Assembly (NCBI RefSeq): GCF_002127325.2
Contig: NC_035448.2
Location: 127,570,561 to 127,634,560 of the forward strand
Length of the DNA stretch: 64,000 bases
DNA from: Helianthus annuus
Taxonomy: Eukaryota; Streptophyta; Magnoliopsida; Asterales; Asteraceae
Reading direction: 5' to 3'
Position numbers and translations under genes: made by a program. Under the pieces are notes generated by a model. That model made no database searches, was not told the origin of the DNA, and was given only the letters and a program-made list of their open reading frames with translations. Positions 30,692 through 41,984 of this stretch are shown in pieces; position 1 is the first letter of the stretch, and each line of letters begins with the position of its first letter.

Positions 30692-31015
30692 ACTAAAGTC
30701 TAAAACACTGGAAATTATTTAATTTGTACGTATCGCATATATTGTTTAAAGATGACTAAAGTTTAAAACATTGAAAATTATTTAATTTATATGCATGACA
30801 TACTCACATTTGTTAAACTAATTAAAATGTTTTGCAAAGATTATATACACCGATGTACTGACGATAAATAATAATATTTATATTTAAAGATAATGATAAA
30901 GATTAGTGATATGCATGTATTAATTATTAAAATTAAAAACTAAAAAAAGATATAAGTAAAATTCTAATTGATTATTAAAATTAAAAAACTAAAAAAAAAA
31001 AGATATACATAAAAT
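30692..31015. repeat. AT-rich local tandem duplications beside the Sirevirus
   Basis: A 63-bp unit (30692-30754 and from 30755) shares ACTAAAGTYTAAAACAYTG and AAATTATTTAATTT. Around 30931-31015 a ~50-bp unit (TTATTAAAATTAAAAA, ACTAAAAAAA, GATATA) repeats. The sequence left of the Sirevirus (GTTTAAAGATTACT) matches the junction of two 63-bp units, so the element inserted into this repeat. Confidence 0.7.
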
Positions 31016-31098
31016 TAAGGTTGGATAGAATGTCATGGACATTAATTACGATCATTTGTTATAGTTTAGATTAAACACATTAAACTAAATTAGAATTA

Positions 31099-32692
31099 GG
31101 CTATGCGGTATGGGAGAGGCTCATCCTTGGAGGATGACCCTCAACACAGGCGTCATGTCATAGTCCTTGGAGGATGCCCCTCCAAGGATGAAACACTGGA
31201 AATGGAGGATGAGCCTACCTCACCAATTTAATTTTTTTTTTAATTTTGTCTACTTTTTTAACATTTATTAAAACTAATTTATCATAAATATTAAAAACCA
31301 AACATTACATAATATTATAAACCAAATATTACATAAAACTAAAATTAATATAAACTCTAAAATAAATATTAATTCCTATGTAACATTAAAAAACCCAACA
31401 TATTCTTAAAAAAAATATTAAAAACTACTGGTCTTCATCCGGCATGTAGTCGTTAGGTTCGTTTTGTGCATTGTTCCAAATGTACTCCACCAAGTCCGTT
31501 TGTAGGTTTTGATGTGTGTACTTGTTACGTAGAGAGAATCCGTTTAAATCTTGTTGTTCCAAACCAACTGGAACAGAATTCCCGTTAGACGCGTTTTCGT
31601 CGTTGTCACAAATCGCTCTACCTTCGTCTTCGATGATTATGTTATGCAGCAAGATACAAGCGTACATACTGTATCACAACCTCTGTGGTGTAGCAGAACG
31701 TGCTGGATGTTCAATGATATGCCATTTTTTGTAGAAGCCCAAAACACCGTTCAATATCTTTTCTCGCACCCTCTTGAAACTTCGCAAATTTCTTTCTTTT
31801 ATCGTATGTCGGGTGCGGAATAGTTTTAGCGATTGTAGAGTACATTGGGTATATTCCATCTGCAAGGTAGTAACTCCGCCTGTATTCCACCCCCGAAACC
31901 GTAAAACTGGTGTATTCTTTCGGACATCCTTAAATACTCGTCCAATGAATCGGGTGCATACCCGTATGCCAGTTGCCGAATGGCCGATGTACATTTTTAG
32001 AAAGTAGTGAATCCCCTTCGGCCCGTAGCGTCGTATCGCAGTATGAAAAACGGATCAGACTGGGCCAAGTCATCTGCAATACGTAAGAACAGTCAATGAC
32101 TCATTCGGAACCGACGTCGAAACATCGCATCCGTGTAGACAGGTATGTCAGCACAATAATCGGCCACTAAATTATCATGGCCGGCTATATATTAAAAATG
32201 AAAAATAAATTAAATTCATTATTAAATTTAAATAAAGATACACTAAAAAATTAAAATACCTTCTCGGTCTCGGTTTAAGGCGGCTCTCCTAGTTTGCAGT
32301 TGTGACGACGTTTCAGCCTCTTCGTCCTCCTCCATGATCATCTGAGCTACGTAAATAATGACGTTTGAAAAAATGCTTCGCTCTCACCCGAAGATGACGA
32401 ATACCACATTGAAGAAGAAGATGAAGACATGCCTACTTTTTATAAAAGTATGATGGTTTATAAAAAAAATGAGAGAGAATGAAAGAATTTTGGGTTGAAA
32501 GTGGGAGAATAATGGTGTATATTTATAAAGTGGGATTTGATTTCTTTTTAAGAAAATGACTAGTTTGCAACGTTCAAAAAATTTGTCTTTTATGCCCGTC
32601 TCAATCATCGAGAGGGCGATGAACTAGATGACGCGGGGTGGATAGGTGTTTGGGTCGGCGACGGGCCAGGCCAAGCCCCGTACCGTCCAACC
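31099..32692 (-). mobile_element. PIF/Harbinger DNA transposon, degenerate
   Basis: Flanked by the 3-bp target duplication TTA (31096-31098 and 32693-32695), typical of the superfamily. Left end GGCTATGCGGTATGGG and reverse-complemented right end GGTTGGACGGTACGGGG are imperfect terminal inverted repeats. The 1.6-kb interior encodes a damaged Harbinger-type transposase on the minus strand. Length is short for an autonomous copy, and the separate Myb-like second protein is not seen. Confidence 0.82.
31425..32430 (-). pseudogene. PIF/Harbinger transposase remnant
   Basis: On the minus strand the remnant begins with a Ser-rich leader at 32430, then (after a probable intron near 32180-32262) segments that read, across stops, as LAQSDPFFILRYDATGRRG at about 32020-32075, a KCTSAIRQLAYG-like region interrupted by a stop, then ERARKDIERAFG-type sequence in shifting frames near 31740-31800 and GFYKKWHIIEHPA near 31710. 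The C-terminus is open at 31425-31667 (MYACILLHNIIIEDEGRAIC and an acidic tail). Several stops and at least two frameshifts make it non-functional. The DDE residues could not all be placed. Confidence 0.8.
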
Positions 32693-32776
32693 TTAGATTA
32701 GATAACTAAGGGATTACATGATCGTAATGTATTTTCGTTTAATAATTACATCTATAACATTTACCAAGATGGGTTA

Positions 32777-33671
32777 TGAAGGGGTATGGTGCCAAAAAGC
32801 CGCATAGACCTCCCTTCAGGTCGCGCGCAGGACCATACTCCTTATTCAGCAAGTTGTTCAATCTTAGACTCGCGCGGGTTACTTCAACAAAGACTGACCT
32901 CGCGCAAGGTCCGAACAAGAAAGAACATCAATTTCAACACTTAGCATTCTGAATAAGAGCCTTCAGCACCTATAATCCTACGCAGGCTAGTTACGTGCTC
33001 AGCAAGGGTTACGCGGGAGCTATAGCGCAAGGCCACTTCAGAAATTACAAAAAGTATAAGTGGCAGAAGAAAAGAGCCAATCCGCGTCCTCCAGGCTGTG
33101 CTCGATCGTGCTCCATGATCGTCTGACGTGCAGGAGACAAAGAGTACAGAAGGACGCATACGTGGCACCAATCAGGGGGCGGCGACACCTGCCCCATGAT
33201 CTCCACTCACCTGCTGATGGCAGAGCGACAACAAGGCCGACAACTGAGACACGTGGCTCCACTCATGGTGCGCCAGCACCGGATATCTTCTAGAAAACAC
33301 TAACGGTCGACACCAGTGAGACAAAGAGCATATCCCCTAAGTTGTCGCCTTCCGGCCCAAGGCCCATCAGCCCAACTCCTCTTACACCTCTTCGGCTATA
33401 AATAGGGACCTTCATGCACAGGTTAATTCATTCTGTTCTCTTCACTCTCACTCTTACCACACACTTATTTCCTCAAAGTAGATACTTATTCTCACGTCGG
33501 AGTCTGGTTAAGAGGGAAACCCCCATATTCCCCTCTTAATGACCTAACGGTGTTCTGTTTTGTAGGTTTATCAGATCATTAAGGAGCTCAGGAAAGTTTA
33601 AGAAGATTAACCACTATGAAAGGAACATAAACCAAACTAATTAACCCTAAAATTAATACCGTGTTTCTTCA
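32777..33671 (+). repeat. Tat 5' LTR
   Basis: Starts TGAAGGGGTATGG, ends GTGTTTCTTCA. The TATA box is at 33396-33405 (CTATAAATAG). GC-rich with many CGCG words, unlike its AT-rich surroundings. Confidence 0.95.
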
Positions 33672-33672
33672 T

Positions 33673-33684
33673 TGGCGCCCACCG
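33673..33684 (+). other. Tat primer binding site
   Basis: TGGCGCCCACCG begins 1 nt after the LTR. The leading TGG is the complement of tRNA 3' CCA. I do not name the tRNA with certainty. Confidence 0.7.
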
Positions 33685-33738
33685 ATTTTTGCAATCACTT
33701 TCATATTCTTTTTCTAAGTTTTTGCGGTTTTCTTGATT

Positions 33739-35278
33739 ATGGCTGGTCAATGAATCATTCCTGATTTCGTTTTGGCACGAACTCTAATGCAGGACCGGTT
33801 AAGGACAATCATAATGTCCAAGTCCAACCTGCCGAGGAAGTAGGCGAAATCGAAATAACAAACACTGGGGGACCCCGCGCGAGCATCACTCGCATCACTC
33901 AGACGGTAACCCCAGGAAACAGTGTTGCTAGTCCTTCAAACCCAGCTCCAAATCCGAACATTTCGGCGCTACTTGGGCTACCAGAAGGCGAAACTCTAGC
34001 CTCCTGGTACGCCAAAAAAATTGCTACCATTAATGCTGCGTATCAGTCTTTGAGCGCACAACAAACAGTCCTGCAAGCTGAACCATCCTTGTTTACACCT
34101 CCGGGTCCGAGTCAGGGGGCGCGCCAGATACCCCCACAGAAAAACATCCAAGGAAGAGTTAACAGACCTCCCCCCATGAGAATGCCAAGCGTGCACGACA
34201 CGCACGACACACACGGGGAAACAGGTAGCTATTATGACCATCCGTCAAATATTCAAAGAGGTCCAGTTCATAGCCGGCTCGGGCCGCGTAACATGAACAA
34301 CGAGTGGGATGACACAGACCCAAACGATCCAACTTGGCAAGATGATGAATGATCCTCAGTCTTCAACCGCTTGCAGAAGAATCATGAATACTACAAGCCA
34401 AGGCAGCACATCGCGTACAGCGAAGAAGCGGAGCGAGACATCCGCCTCGCCTACAGACCAGCTGAAGCTGCAGAACATTTGAAGTTCATTCCAAAGATTG
34501 CTCTAGTCCCGCTATCAAAAGAAAAATTGCCACCAACAGTGGGAAAGTTCAATGGTTTAACTGATCCTGATGATCATGTCAGAGTATTCACAAGCGTTGG
34601 TTGTATGGGAGGATGGAATATGCCAATGTGGTGCCATCTGTTTATCCAGACTTTCACAGGGGCTGCTCGCGCCTGGTTCGACAGCCTTCCACCAGCAAAG
34701 ATCACGTCATGGGTTGACTTCAGAACAATTCGTAAATCATTTCAGCCAATAAAGACGTTACCAGCGCGACACTGCTGAGGTAACAGACATCTGGCGCAGA
34801 GACAACGAGGGGCTAGAAGATTTCATCACTCGCTTCAACAAGGAGTGTTTAGAGATTGGTGGTGTAAGTGAACAATTGATGCGCGCACACATCAAGAAAG
34901 CCATTCGATGTGATAGCCTCATCAGGACTATCACAGGCAAAGACGGTATGCCCAAGGAATGAGACAAACTCATGGAAGCCGCGAAGATAGTAGCACAAAC
35001 CGTAGAGTCATTGGCCGGTAACAAGAACTCGTACATTGAAGATTGTTTTTCCAAAGGAAGCTCGCGCGATAACAACAGGCGCATCAAAGGCAAAAACCCT
35101 GGATGGAAAGCTAACCAATCCAGCGACTATGATGAAAGACCTCACTTCAGAGAGGACGCGCGAGACACAATCGATCGCATTAGTTATCGAAAGGCAGTCT
35201 TGAACGAAAATCGAGAAAAGCACTGGACTCCGCTCATTAAAACACCAAAAGAGGTGCTCATGACGAAGAACCACGACT
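33739..35278 (+). pseudogene. Tat gag, broken
   Basis: Structural Gag. ATG at 33739 is followed after three codons by TGA (33751). A frame change leads to a Pro-rich N-terminal part (34050-34352, stop at 34350) and, in the same frame, the Retrotrans_gag capsid domain (34371-34778) with KFNGLTDPDDHVRVF and GAARAWFDSLPPAKITSW. A 1-nt shift near 34755 moves the rest (DNEGLEDFITRFNKECL, a Trp codon turned TGA at 34962) to another frame, ending at 35278 in a Lys/Arg-rich, Asp-rich tail. At least three lesions make it inactive. Confidence 0.88.
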
Positions 35279-35512
35279 ATGACGAATAAGAAAGGCCAAG
35301 ACCCAAACCTGTACTACGATTTCCACAAGGATACAGGCAAAAACCCTGGATGGAAAGCTAACCAATCCAGCGACTATGATGAAAGACCTCACTTCAGAGA
35401 GGACGCGCGAGACACAATCGATCGCATTAGTTATCGAAAGGCAGTTAGGAACGAAAATCGAGAAAAGCGCTGGACTCCGCTCATTAAAACACCAAAAGAG
35501 GTGCTCATGACG
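35089..35512 (+). repeat. 177-bp segmental duplication inside Tat gag
   Basis: 35089-35265 and 35336-35512 are almost identical, 247 bp apart, differing at about four sites. The duplicated block starts inside the expected Gag zinc-knuckle region: the second copy follows YYDFHKDTG directly, where a knuckle would continue to its last ligands. The duplication has therefore replaced half of the knuckle. Confidence 0.88.
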
Positions 35513-36310
35513 GAAATTGAAAAAGCGCTAAAGAGCGGGAAACTAAGCCATCTGGTAAAGAATGTGCGCAAGGAGACGCGCCAAATTCAGCGCAATGATG
35601 ATGGGAACCAAAAGAAAGTCAGGCGTCTAGAAACACACATGGTCAACAGACCAAGATACATCACAAGAGATAAAGGCAAGCGCCCATTTGAACCTGCATG
35701 GCAAGAGCAACAGGTTATATTCCCGGTAGTACGCTGGGGACCACGCGTAACGCGCCCGTCGTCATTACCGGTATCATCGGTCATTACGAAACAGAATACA
35801 TATTTATTGATCCGGGAAGAACAGCCGATATCATCTATGAATAGTGCTTCAATCAGTTTGATGATGAAGATAAAGCGCGCCTTGAGCCGGTCGATTATCC
35901 CCTGTCAGGATTCTGCAATGAAATGGTCTTCCCTCTAGGCTAAATCAGCTTCCCCGTCACGCTGTCTGACGGGAAGCATTCAAGAACCACAAATGTCAAT
36001 TTCATGGTAATGCCAGTCAAATCAAGGCATGATGTTCTGATCGGGAGAGAAACCCAAGGTGAACTAAACATGGTAACCTCCACACCCCACTCAGCCATCG
36101 GGTTCCCAACTAAGACGGGGGTGGCGATTATATATGCAAAGAAGGAGGTAATGTCAGCAGAAGACCCGCGCCTAGTCAAAGAACCAAAGATTTCGGCAAC
36201 CGAGCTAGAGAAGTGGGTATTGAATCGCAAGTACCCAGAACAAATGGTGACGATAGGCCACGCAATCTCACCAAACATCAGGACGCACCTCAAGCAGTTA
36301 CTGTCAGGAA
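35279..36310 (+). pseudogene. Tat gag tail and aspartic protease, broken
   Basis: The first open part (35279-35938) has the duplicated segment and a basic tail (EIEKALKSGKLSHLVKNVRK) typical of Tat Gag. The protease lies in another frame from about 35755: HYETEYIFID then Pro-Gly at 35809-35817, where family members have Asp-Ser/Thr-Gly, so the active-site triad reads DPG. A TAG follows in ADIIYE*CF. The domain goes on through SFPVTLSDGKHSRTTNVNF and VKSRHDVLIGRETQG to about 36150. Loss of the triad Ser/Thr plus the stops indicates a dead enzyme. Confidence 0.78.
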
Positions 36311-37241
36311 CATGGACATTTTCGCCTGGACTCTAGCTGACATGACCGGTGTCCCGCGCGATGTTACTGAACACTGTCTGAACACTTATCCCTCCGTGGA
36401 ACCAAAAGTGCAAAGAAGGCGCAACTTAGGGGCGGATAAGACTAAAGCGATGAATGAGCAAGTTTGTGAGCTGCTAAAAGCAGGAATCTTGAGGGAGGTA
36501 CGCTATCAAAGCTGGGTCGCAAACCCTGTCATAGTCGAGAAGTCAAATGGAGGATGGCGAATGTGTGTCGATTACACCGATCTCAACAAGGCGTGCCCCA
36601 AAGATTGTTATTCATTGCCAGAGATCGACAAAAAGATGGACTCTCTCACGCCATACTGGTGGAAATGTTTTCTGGACTGTTACAAGGGGTATCACCAAGT
36701 CCAGATGAAGCTGGAAGATGAAGACAAGACAGCTTTTCAAACCGACCTTGGAATCTTCTGTTACACAAAGATGCCGTTCGGCCTCAAAAACGCTGGCGCA
36801 ACATACCAGCGTCTGATGGATAAAATCTTGGCTGAAGATATTAGGAAACATATCGAGGTTTACATTGATGATCTTGTGATCAAAAGTCCCAAGGAGGAGC
36901 AAATGTTAAAAGATATAGAGACGACATTCAACTCTCTGAGAAGCGTGAATATGAAGTTAAATCCAGCCAAATGTTCCTTTGGTATGGAGGAAGGCAAATT
37001 CTTGGGCTTCGTGGTTACAAATGACGACTTTAAAGTTAATCCCGGAAAGGTTCAAGCCATAGAGCGAATGCCGTCACCGCGGACGATCAAAGAGATGCAA
37101 AGGTTGGCCGGTCGCCTAGCCGCGCTTAACCGATTTCTATCAAACCACGCGGCAAAATCATATCCTTTTATCAGCACCTTACGCAACTGCGTGAAGAAGC
37201 AAGAATTCAAATGGACGCCAGAAGCAGAAGCTGCCTTCTAG
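36311..37241 (+). CDS. Tat reverse transcriptase domain (fragment of pol)
   Basis: DNA synthesis from the element RNA. The RT reads open from MDIFAWTLADMTGVPRDVTE through the Ty3/gypsy blocks ANPVIVEKSNGGWRMCVDYT, DKTAFQTDLGIFCYTKMPFG and LKNAGATYQRLMDKI to the catalytic VYIDDL at 36858-36875, then KCSFGMEEGKFLGFVV. It ends at a TAG (37239-37241), from which the RNase H linker continues in frame. The upstream protease frame differs, so no intact polyprotein exists, but the RT core itself is undamaged. The motif at the palm start (FLDCYKGYHQVQM) has Cys where most relatives have Ala or Ser. Confidence 0.9.
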
Positions 37242-37690
37242 CAAATGAAAGAGTGTTTTATCAAGCTCCCTACCCTGACCGCGCCGTTTGAAAAAGAACC
37301 ACTCATTCTGTACCTATCTTCTTTCAGACAAGGCAGTTGGGTCGGTATTGTTGGTGGAGAGAGATGGAGTTCAGACTCCAATTTAATATGTGAGTAGGGT
37401 GCTTACAGATCCATAAACGAGATATTCAACCATGGAAAAGTTAGTGCTTGCGCTGCTACACACCTCCAGGAGGTTGCGCATTTACAGGGCATGTAATCAC
37501 GGTACTCACTAACTTCCACATCGGCACAATTTTACAGAAGCCAGAAACATCAGGTCGCCTAGCAAAATAGGCAATCGAGCTGGGGGGCACAACATTCTAT
37601 ACAGGCCGCGCCCAGCCATCAAGGGTCAAGTTTTAGCGGACTTCATCACAGAAGTCCCAGAAGATAAGATCAAAGATTGTGAAGTTGTTG
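37242..37690 (+). pseudogene. Tat first RNase H, heavily degraded
   Basis: Directly after the TAG the frame gives QMKECFIKLPTLTAPF and EPLILYLSSFRQG, the start of the gypsy RNase H, then deteriorates through several stops and shifts to about 37690. The catalytic acidic residues cannot be followed. Position between RT and the second RNase H fits. Confidence 0.7.
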
Positions 37691-38155
37691 ACACTCCCAT
37701 CAAAGACACGTCTGAGGGATTATGGTTGCTATACACCAACGGGGCCTCAAACGAAGATGGCGCAGGAGCTGGATTGCGCCTTGTTAGCCCTGAGAAACAT
37801 GAATTTACATACGCCATCAAGTTGGATTTCAAGAATACCAACAATGAGGTGGAATATGAAGCATTCTTGGCAGGCCTACGCCTCGCCATCAAAATGGGAG
37901 CTCAAAACTTACAAGCACATGTTGACTCATTGCCAATCGCAAGTCAAATCAACGGGTTATATGATGCGAAGGGCGAAGTTATGGCTTTATACTTAGAGCA
38001 GGCGAAGGAGTTGCTCCAGCAATTCAAATCATACAAAGTCGTTCATGTCAATCGATCTGAGAACAAGCCAGCGGACGCACTAAGCAAGTTAGCTTCAACA
38101 GCCTTCCAACATCTCGCCAAGGATGTCAGAATCGAAGTCCTAAAAACCCATCTGT
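37691..38155 (+). pseudogene. Tat second (archaeal-like) RNase H
   Basis: A second RNase H before integrase defines the Tat lineage. It reads LLYTNGASNEDGAGAGLRLV, with Asn (37738-37740) at the first catalytic Asp position, then DFKNTNNEVEYEAFLAGLRL with the Glu, a VDSLPIASQI strand with the second Asp, and VNRSENKPADALSKLAS with the last acidic residue. The Asp-to-Asn change is one base and should abolish activity. The frame closes at 38170-38172, and the integrase follows in another frame. Confidence 0.85.
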
Positions 38156-38156
38156 T

Positions 38157-38440
38157 TTGTTGCGGCAAGTGAATGTAATCGAGATAGGGCCTCCATCATG
38201 GATGACTCCTATCATCCAGTATCTTCAAGAGGGAATTCTCCCTGAAAACAAAGTGGAAGCTAGAAAGATACAAAACAAGGCTTTGTTCTATGAGATAAAC
38301 GGTGGAATCTTGTATCAAAGATCCTTCTTGGGGCCACTTCTGCGCTGTGTGGACCCCCAAGATGCAAGTTACCTGATTAGGGAGATTCATGAAGGCATCT
38401 GCGGCATCCATGCGGGCCCGCGCATGGTTGTCGCGAAGAT
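38157..38440 (+). pseudogene. Tat integrase N-terminal part, interrupted
   Basis: Linker plus the start of the HHCC zinc domain: ILYQRSFLGPLLRCV, then IHEGICGIHAGPRMVVAKI, containing the two His ligands. The frame is cut at 38440 by the 3.5-kb insertion and resumes at 41990 with MNAGYYWPGMH. AAGAT is duplicated on both sides. Confidence 0.85.
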
Positions 38441-41400
38441 TGTCACACCCCGACCACGTAGGACAACAAACCGTGGCGGAAAACATCGGGGAGTGTTGTA
38501 AGAGAAGCAATCGTTTCACAACCATGGATACAAAAAGTGTTTCGTTTTATTGATAATATTAAGCATTGCAATGTATTAACATAGAATAAACAAGTTTTAT
38601 ATTGTCTATCATAGTTATTATGTCACTAAGGCCTCGTCCAGATCCTATGTGACGCATGCATCCTAGCAGTCATTCAAGCATCAACACCTGAAACATATGT
38701 AAAAACTTAGTCAGCAAAGAAATGCTGGCGAGTACATAGGTTTTATAGGAGTGTCGAATTCATGGCTAGTTTAAGTGTTGCAATACTTTATTAAAAACTT
38801 TGTTTTGAAAAGAGTATAATATTGCAACTTAATTAACCAACTTGAATCAAGCAGGTTATAGTTTATAAAACCTCGTAGCCATGATTCTTAACCCAAAAAC
38901 CTTTGCTTTAGAACACCAACTTGTAAAACATCTTGTAAAAACTCGTATAGTGTATATCTCTTAGAAAAACATCGTTGTGTGATATCGTTTCAAAATCGTT
39001 TACCCAAGTGAACTAAATAACGCCACGATATGTAATATGATGAAAACACTTATATATAAGAAGTACCATCGGCGTATCTACCATGTTTTCACCACATTAC
39101 ACCCGTCTCGTTATCTAAACACTTAACCAAAAACCAATCGCTTATCGAAATCGTTTATCATCGTTTCCAAGTCGTTCCCAAATTGTTTACTCGTTTCACC
39201 TCGTGTATCTCGTTTCAAATCGTTTAACTCGTCCCAAGTCGTATTCGTTTTAATAGTGAAACTACTTTTGGTCGTCTCGTTAATAACATTCAAACCTGTG
39301 TGACTCGATTATTGTTCAACTCGTTTTCGCATTAACAAACCTCCAAAGGGTAAGTTAACAATTATCAGATTCAGTCGTTACCCACAACCCCCACACATAA
39401 CCATGGGTGTAGTGCAATAACGGGATTTGTCAGATCCTATGGTACCATAACCTAATACTGGTCGGCTTGATCAATGTTAATGAATGTCATTCGTTATGTA
39501 ATTACAACCAACAAGTCGTGTACACCTTATCGAAATCGTTATTAGTTTTGTATAAACCACCTTAATCGTTATTGAAGTCATCGTTTAAACCTTGAAATTC
39601 GCTTTGTACATATGAATCACCCCAAAACAAGTGAAAACAATAAAAGAGGGGACTATGTACTCACCTTGGGTGCGTTTTTAAATGTTAATACAATCCCTCA
39701 AATTGTTTATGCGTCCTAAATAAAGTAAGGATGATTTTAATAATCAAAATTCACATAAATACCGAAGTTTCTCCGATACTTAGAATTTTCACATAACTTT
39801 GAGTTTTCTCGAAAAGTTATTATTTTTGATTATTTTGGTGTATGTGTATATATACATATACTCAAGCGTAATATGCATAATCTTGTCAACACTAACACAT
39901 CATCATACACATATTGTAAAACACATAGCACATTGTGACACATTAAATTTACTTATGAACAACCCACTCTAGTTATGTTGAAAAACACTTATTTTAGCGT
40001 TTCGGTAACATTTTTGAGCGTCGGAAGTCACGTATGACTAACCGAACACCAAGTAAACTTAGTATAAGTTAAAATACTTGTTTTTATATCAAAAATATCA
40101 GTTTGGTTACTGATCAAAAACAGTTTAATAAAAATCCTCCGAAAAGGCGATTTTTAACCGTTTTACCGCATAGTTTTGCATCAAACGTTACCCGAACCAT
40201 CCCAAGTCGAAACGACTTGAAATTTTGACACAACCCATGTTATTTACTGATTAAAATAATGGTTATACTCACAATAGTGCAGGTCTTAAATAGAGCATAT
40301 AAATCATGCAAATTTCACATATTTTATCACTTTTTAAGCTATATGTACAACATGCAATGCTACCAAACCTATGTCAAAGTTTTATGCCATTATATTACAC
40401 CAAATAATGTTATTTTTAGTGTTTATAACCTGTTCAAAAACATTTTTGTCATACAACCATTTTTCATCATCTCTTGAGCTTTTAATCGACATATTCCTTC
40501 ATGTACAAGTGCCTAAATCGTACTATCATAACATCAACATTTTATGTTAATCTAAATGCATCAAATATATGATATATTCAGATTTATTTGCTGATGTATT
40601 TAAGCATTTTACATATCATACATAGATCATCAATCACTTGGATTTAAACTATTATTCAAGAACATGCAACAACATAAACAAGTATTTAACAAGAAATCGA
40701 ACTTCAAGGCTCATACACACACATATATATGTACGGTTATACATACATACATATCACCACCATTTTTATTTGTTTCAAGACCCATTTCTTTTAGGTTTCA
40801 AGTTTAGTGAAAATTCCAAGATTCAAGAGAACTTCAAATCATCAAGAACAACCAAGAATTAAAAGTATGATTTTAACATTAGTGTTATACCTTCAAGATT
40901 CAAGTAGGTTATGGGATGAGATTTTGATGATAGAAAGCTTGAAATTACTTGAATGCACCTTGGAAACCCCTTTAGATCTTCATACTAACTTGAAGATGGC
41001 TAGAAATGAGCTTGAATATGAAGAACAAGATTTGAAGGTGATGAAGATGGAGAGAGAGAGAGGGGACGGTCATGAGGGGGAGAGAGAGAGGAGTTGAGTG
41101 TAGTAATGATCTTGTAGGATTGTGTAGGATATTTATAGAGATTTTCATGATCTTAGAAAATCTAAAGAAATCAAAATAAAATCCAAGAAAGATATGAATG
41201 GATTATGGAAGATTTTTTTGCAAGATCTTGAAAATATATGGTGGGGGCCACATCAATGTGACCGTGAAATTGAATGGGGGAGGGGGTCCATGTGTAATTT
41301 TGATGGTATATTAGATAGTAAACAGGTGTTTAACTGGATACCGGGTATTTTATCTAGCGTTTAAATCCCGGTTTATGGCGTTCTAAATTATTTTTATTTT

Positions 41401-41984
41401 CTATAAAAATAATCTTGCCAAAATATTACTGAAATAAATTTCAGTTGTCAAGACTGGCTGTTTTGTCCGCGTTTCGCAGTAAAAGCACTGTGTCGCGCAG
41501 AAACACGCGGTACGTGCTTAAACTTGGAAAATAACGTGTTTAAGCGTTTTAATTTATTTTTCAACACGGACCTGATTAAAATAAGATTTTAATCATAACA
41601 GAATATTTGTGGGATTTAAATATTATCCGGGCGGTCACCAACGTTCGTTTCGCAGTTTTGTAGTAATTAGTTCTTTAGTTCAAATAAACATGTTTTCGCC
41701 ATACCGAATCCTTCGAAACTTATTTCTAAGTAATGTAAGGGATATTTAGGGTATGTTTGGCTTACGTCACAGTTCCGGAATGTAGGTCGCGTTAAACTGA
41801 TTGCGTTTAAGCACCAGTTTGCGTATAACCTTCCAGAAAGTGATTTAAAGTTTGAAGTCGAAATCGAATCAAATTGTAAAATTGTCAAACACAAATACAC
41901 ATATATTAACACTAAAGCACATTGTTTTATTGATAATCACCATTGTTTTACATCGTACAGAGATTACAGAACACAATTGTCACA
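38441..41984 (-). mobile_element. Apparent solo LTR, 3.5 kb, nested in Tat integrase
   Basis: Starts TGTCACACCCC and ends TTGTCACA, flanked by a perfect 5-bp duplication AAGAT (38436-38440 and 41985-41989). I find no internal copy of either end, no PBS or PPT and no retroelement coding, so a solo LTR left by LTR-LTR recombination fits best. A TATA box read on the minus strand (CTATAAATA, 41130-41138) suggests minus orientation, making the LTR end GGGGTGTGACA, like the LTR at 1-2047. Short open frames at 40638-41097 look like transcribed leader, not protein. Confidence 0.72.

Noticed and set aside
33060..33293. 77-codon frame in the Tat 5' LTR, repeated at 47981-48214
   Set aside because: Present in both LTRs simply because they are copies of each other; three alternative frames are equally open in this GC-rich part.
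40638..41097. Two overlapping open frames that could be a host gene in the solo LTR
   Set aside because: No domain, no conserved start, and they lie in what would be the transcribed leader of a minus-oriented LTR.
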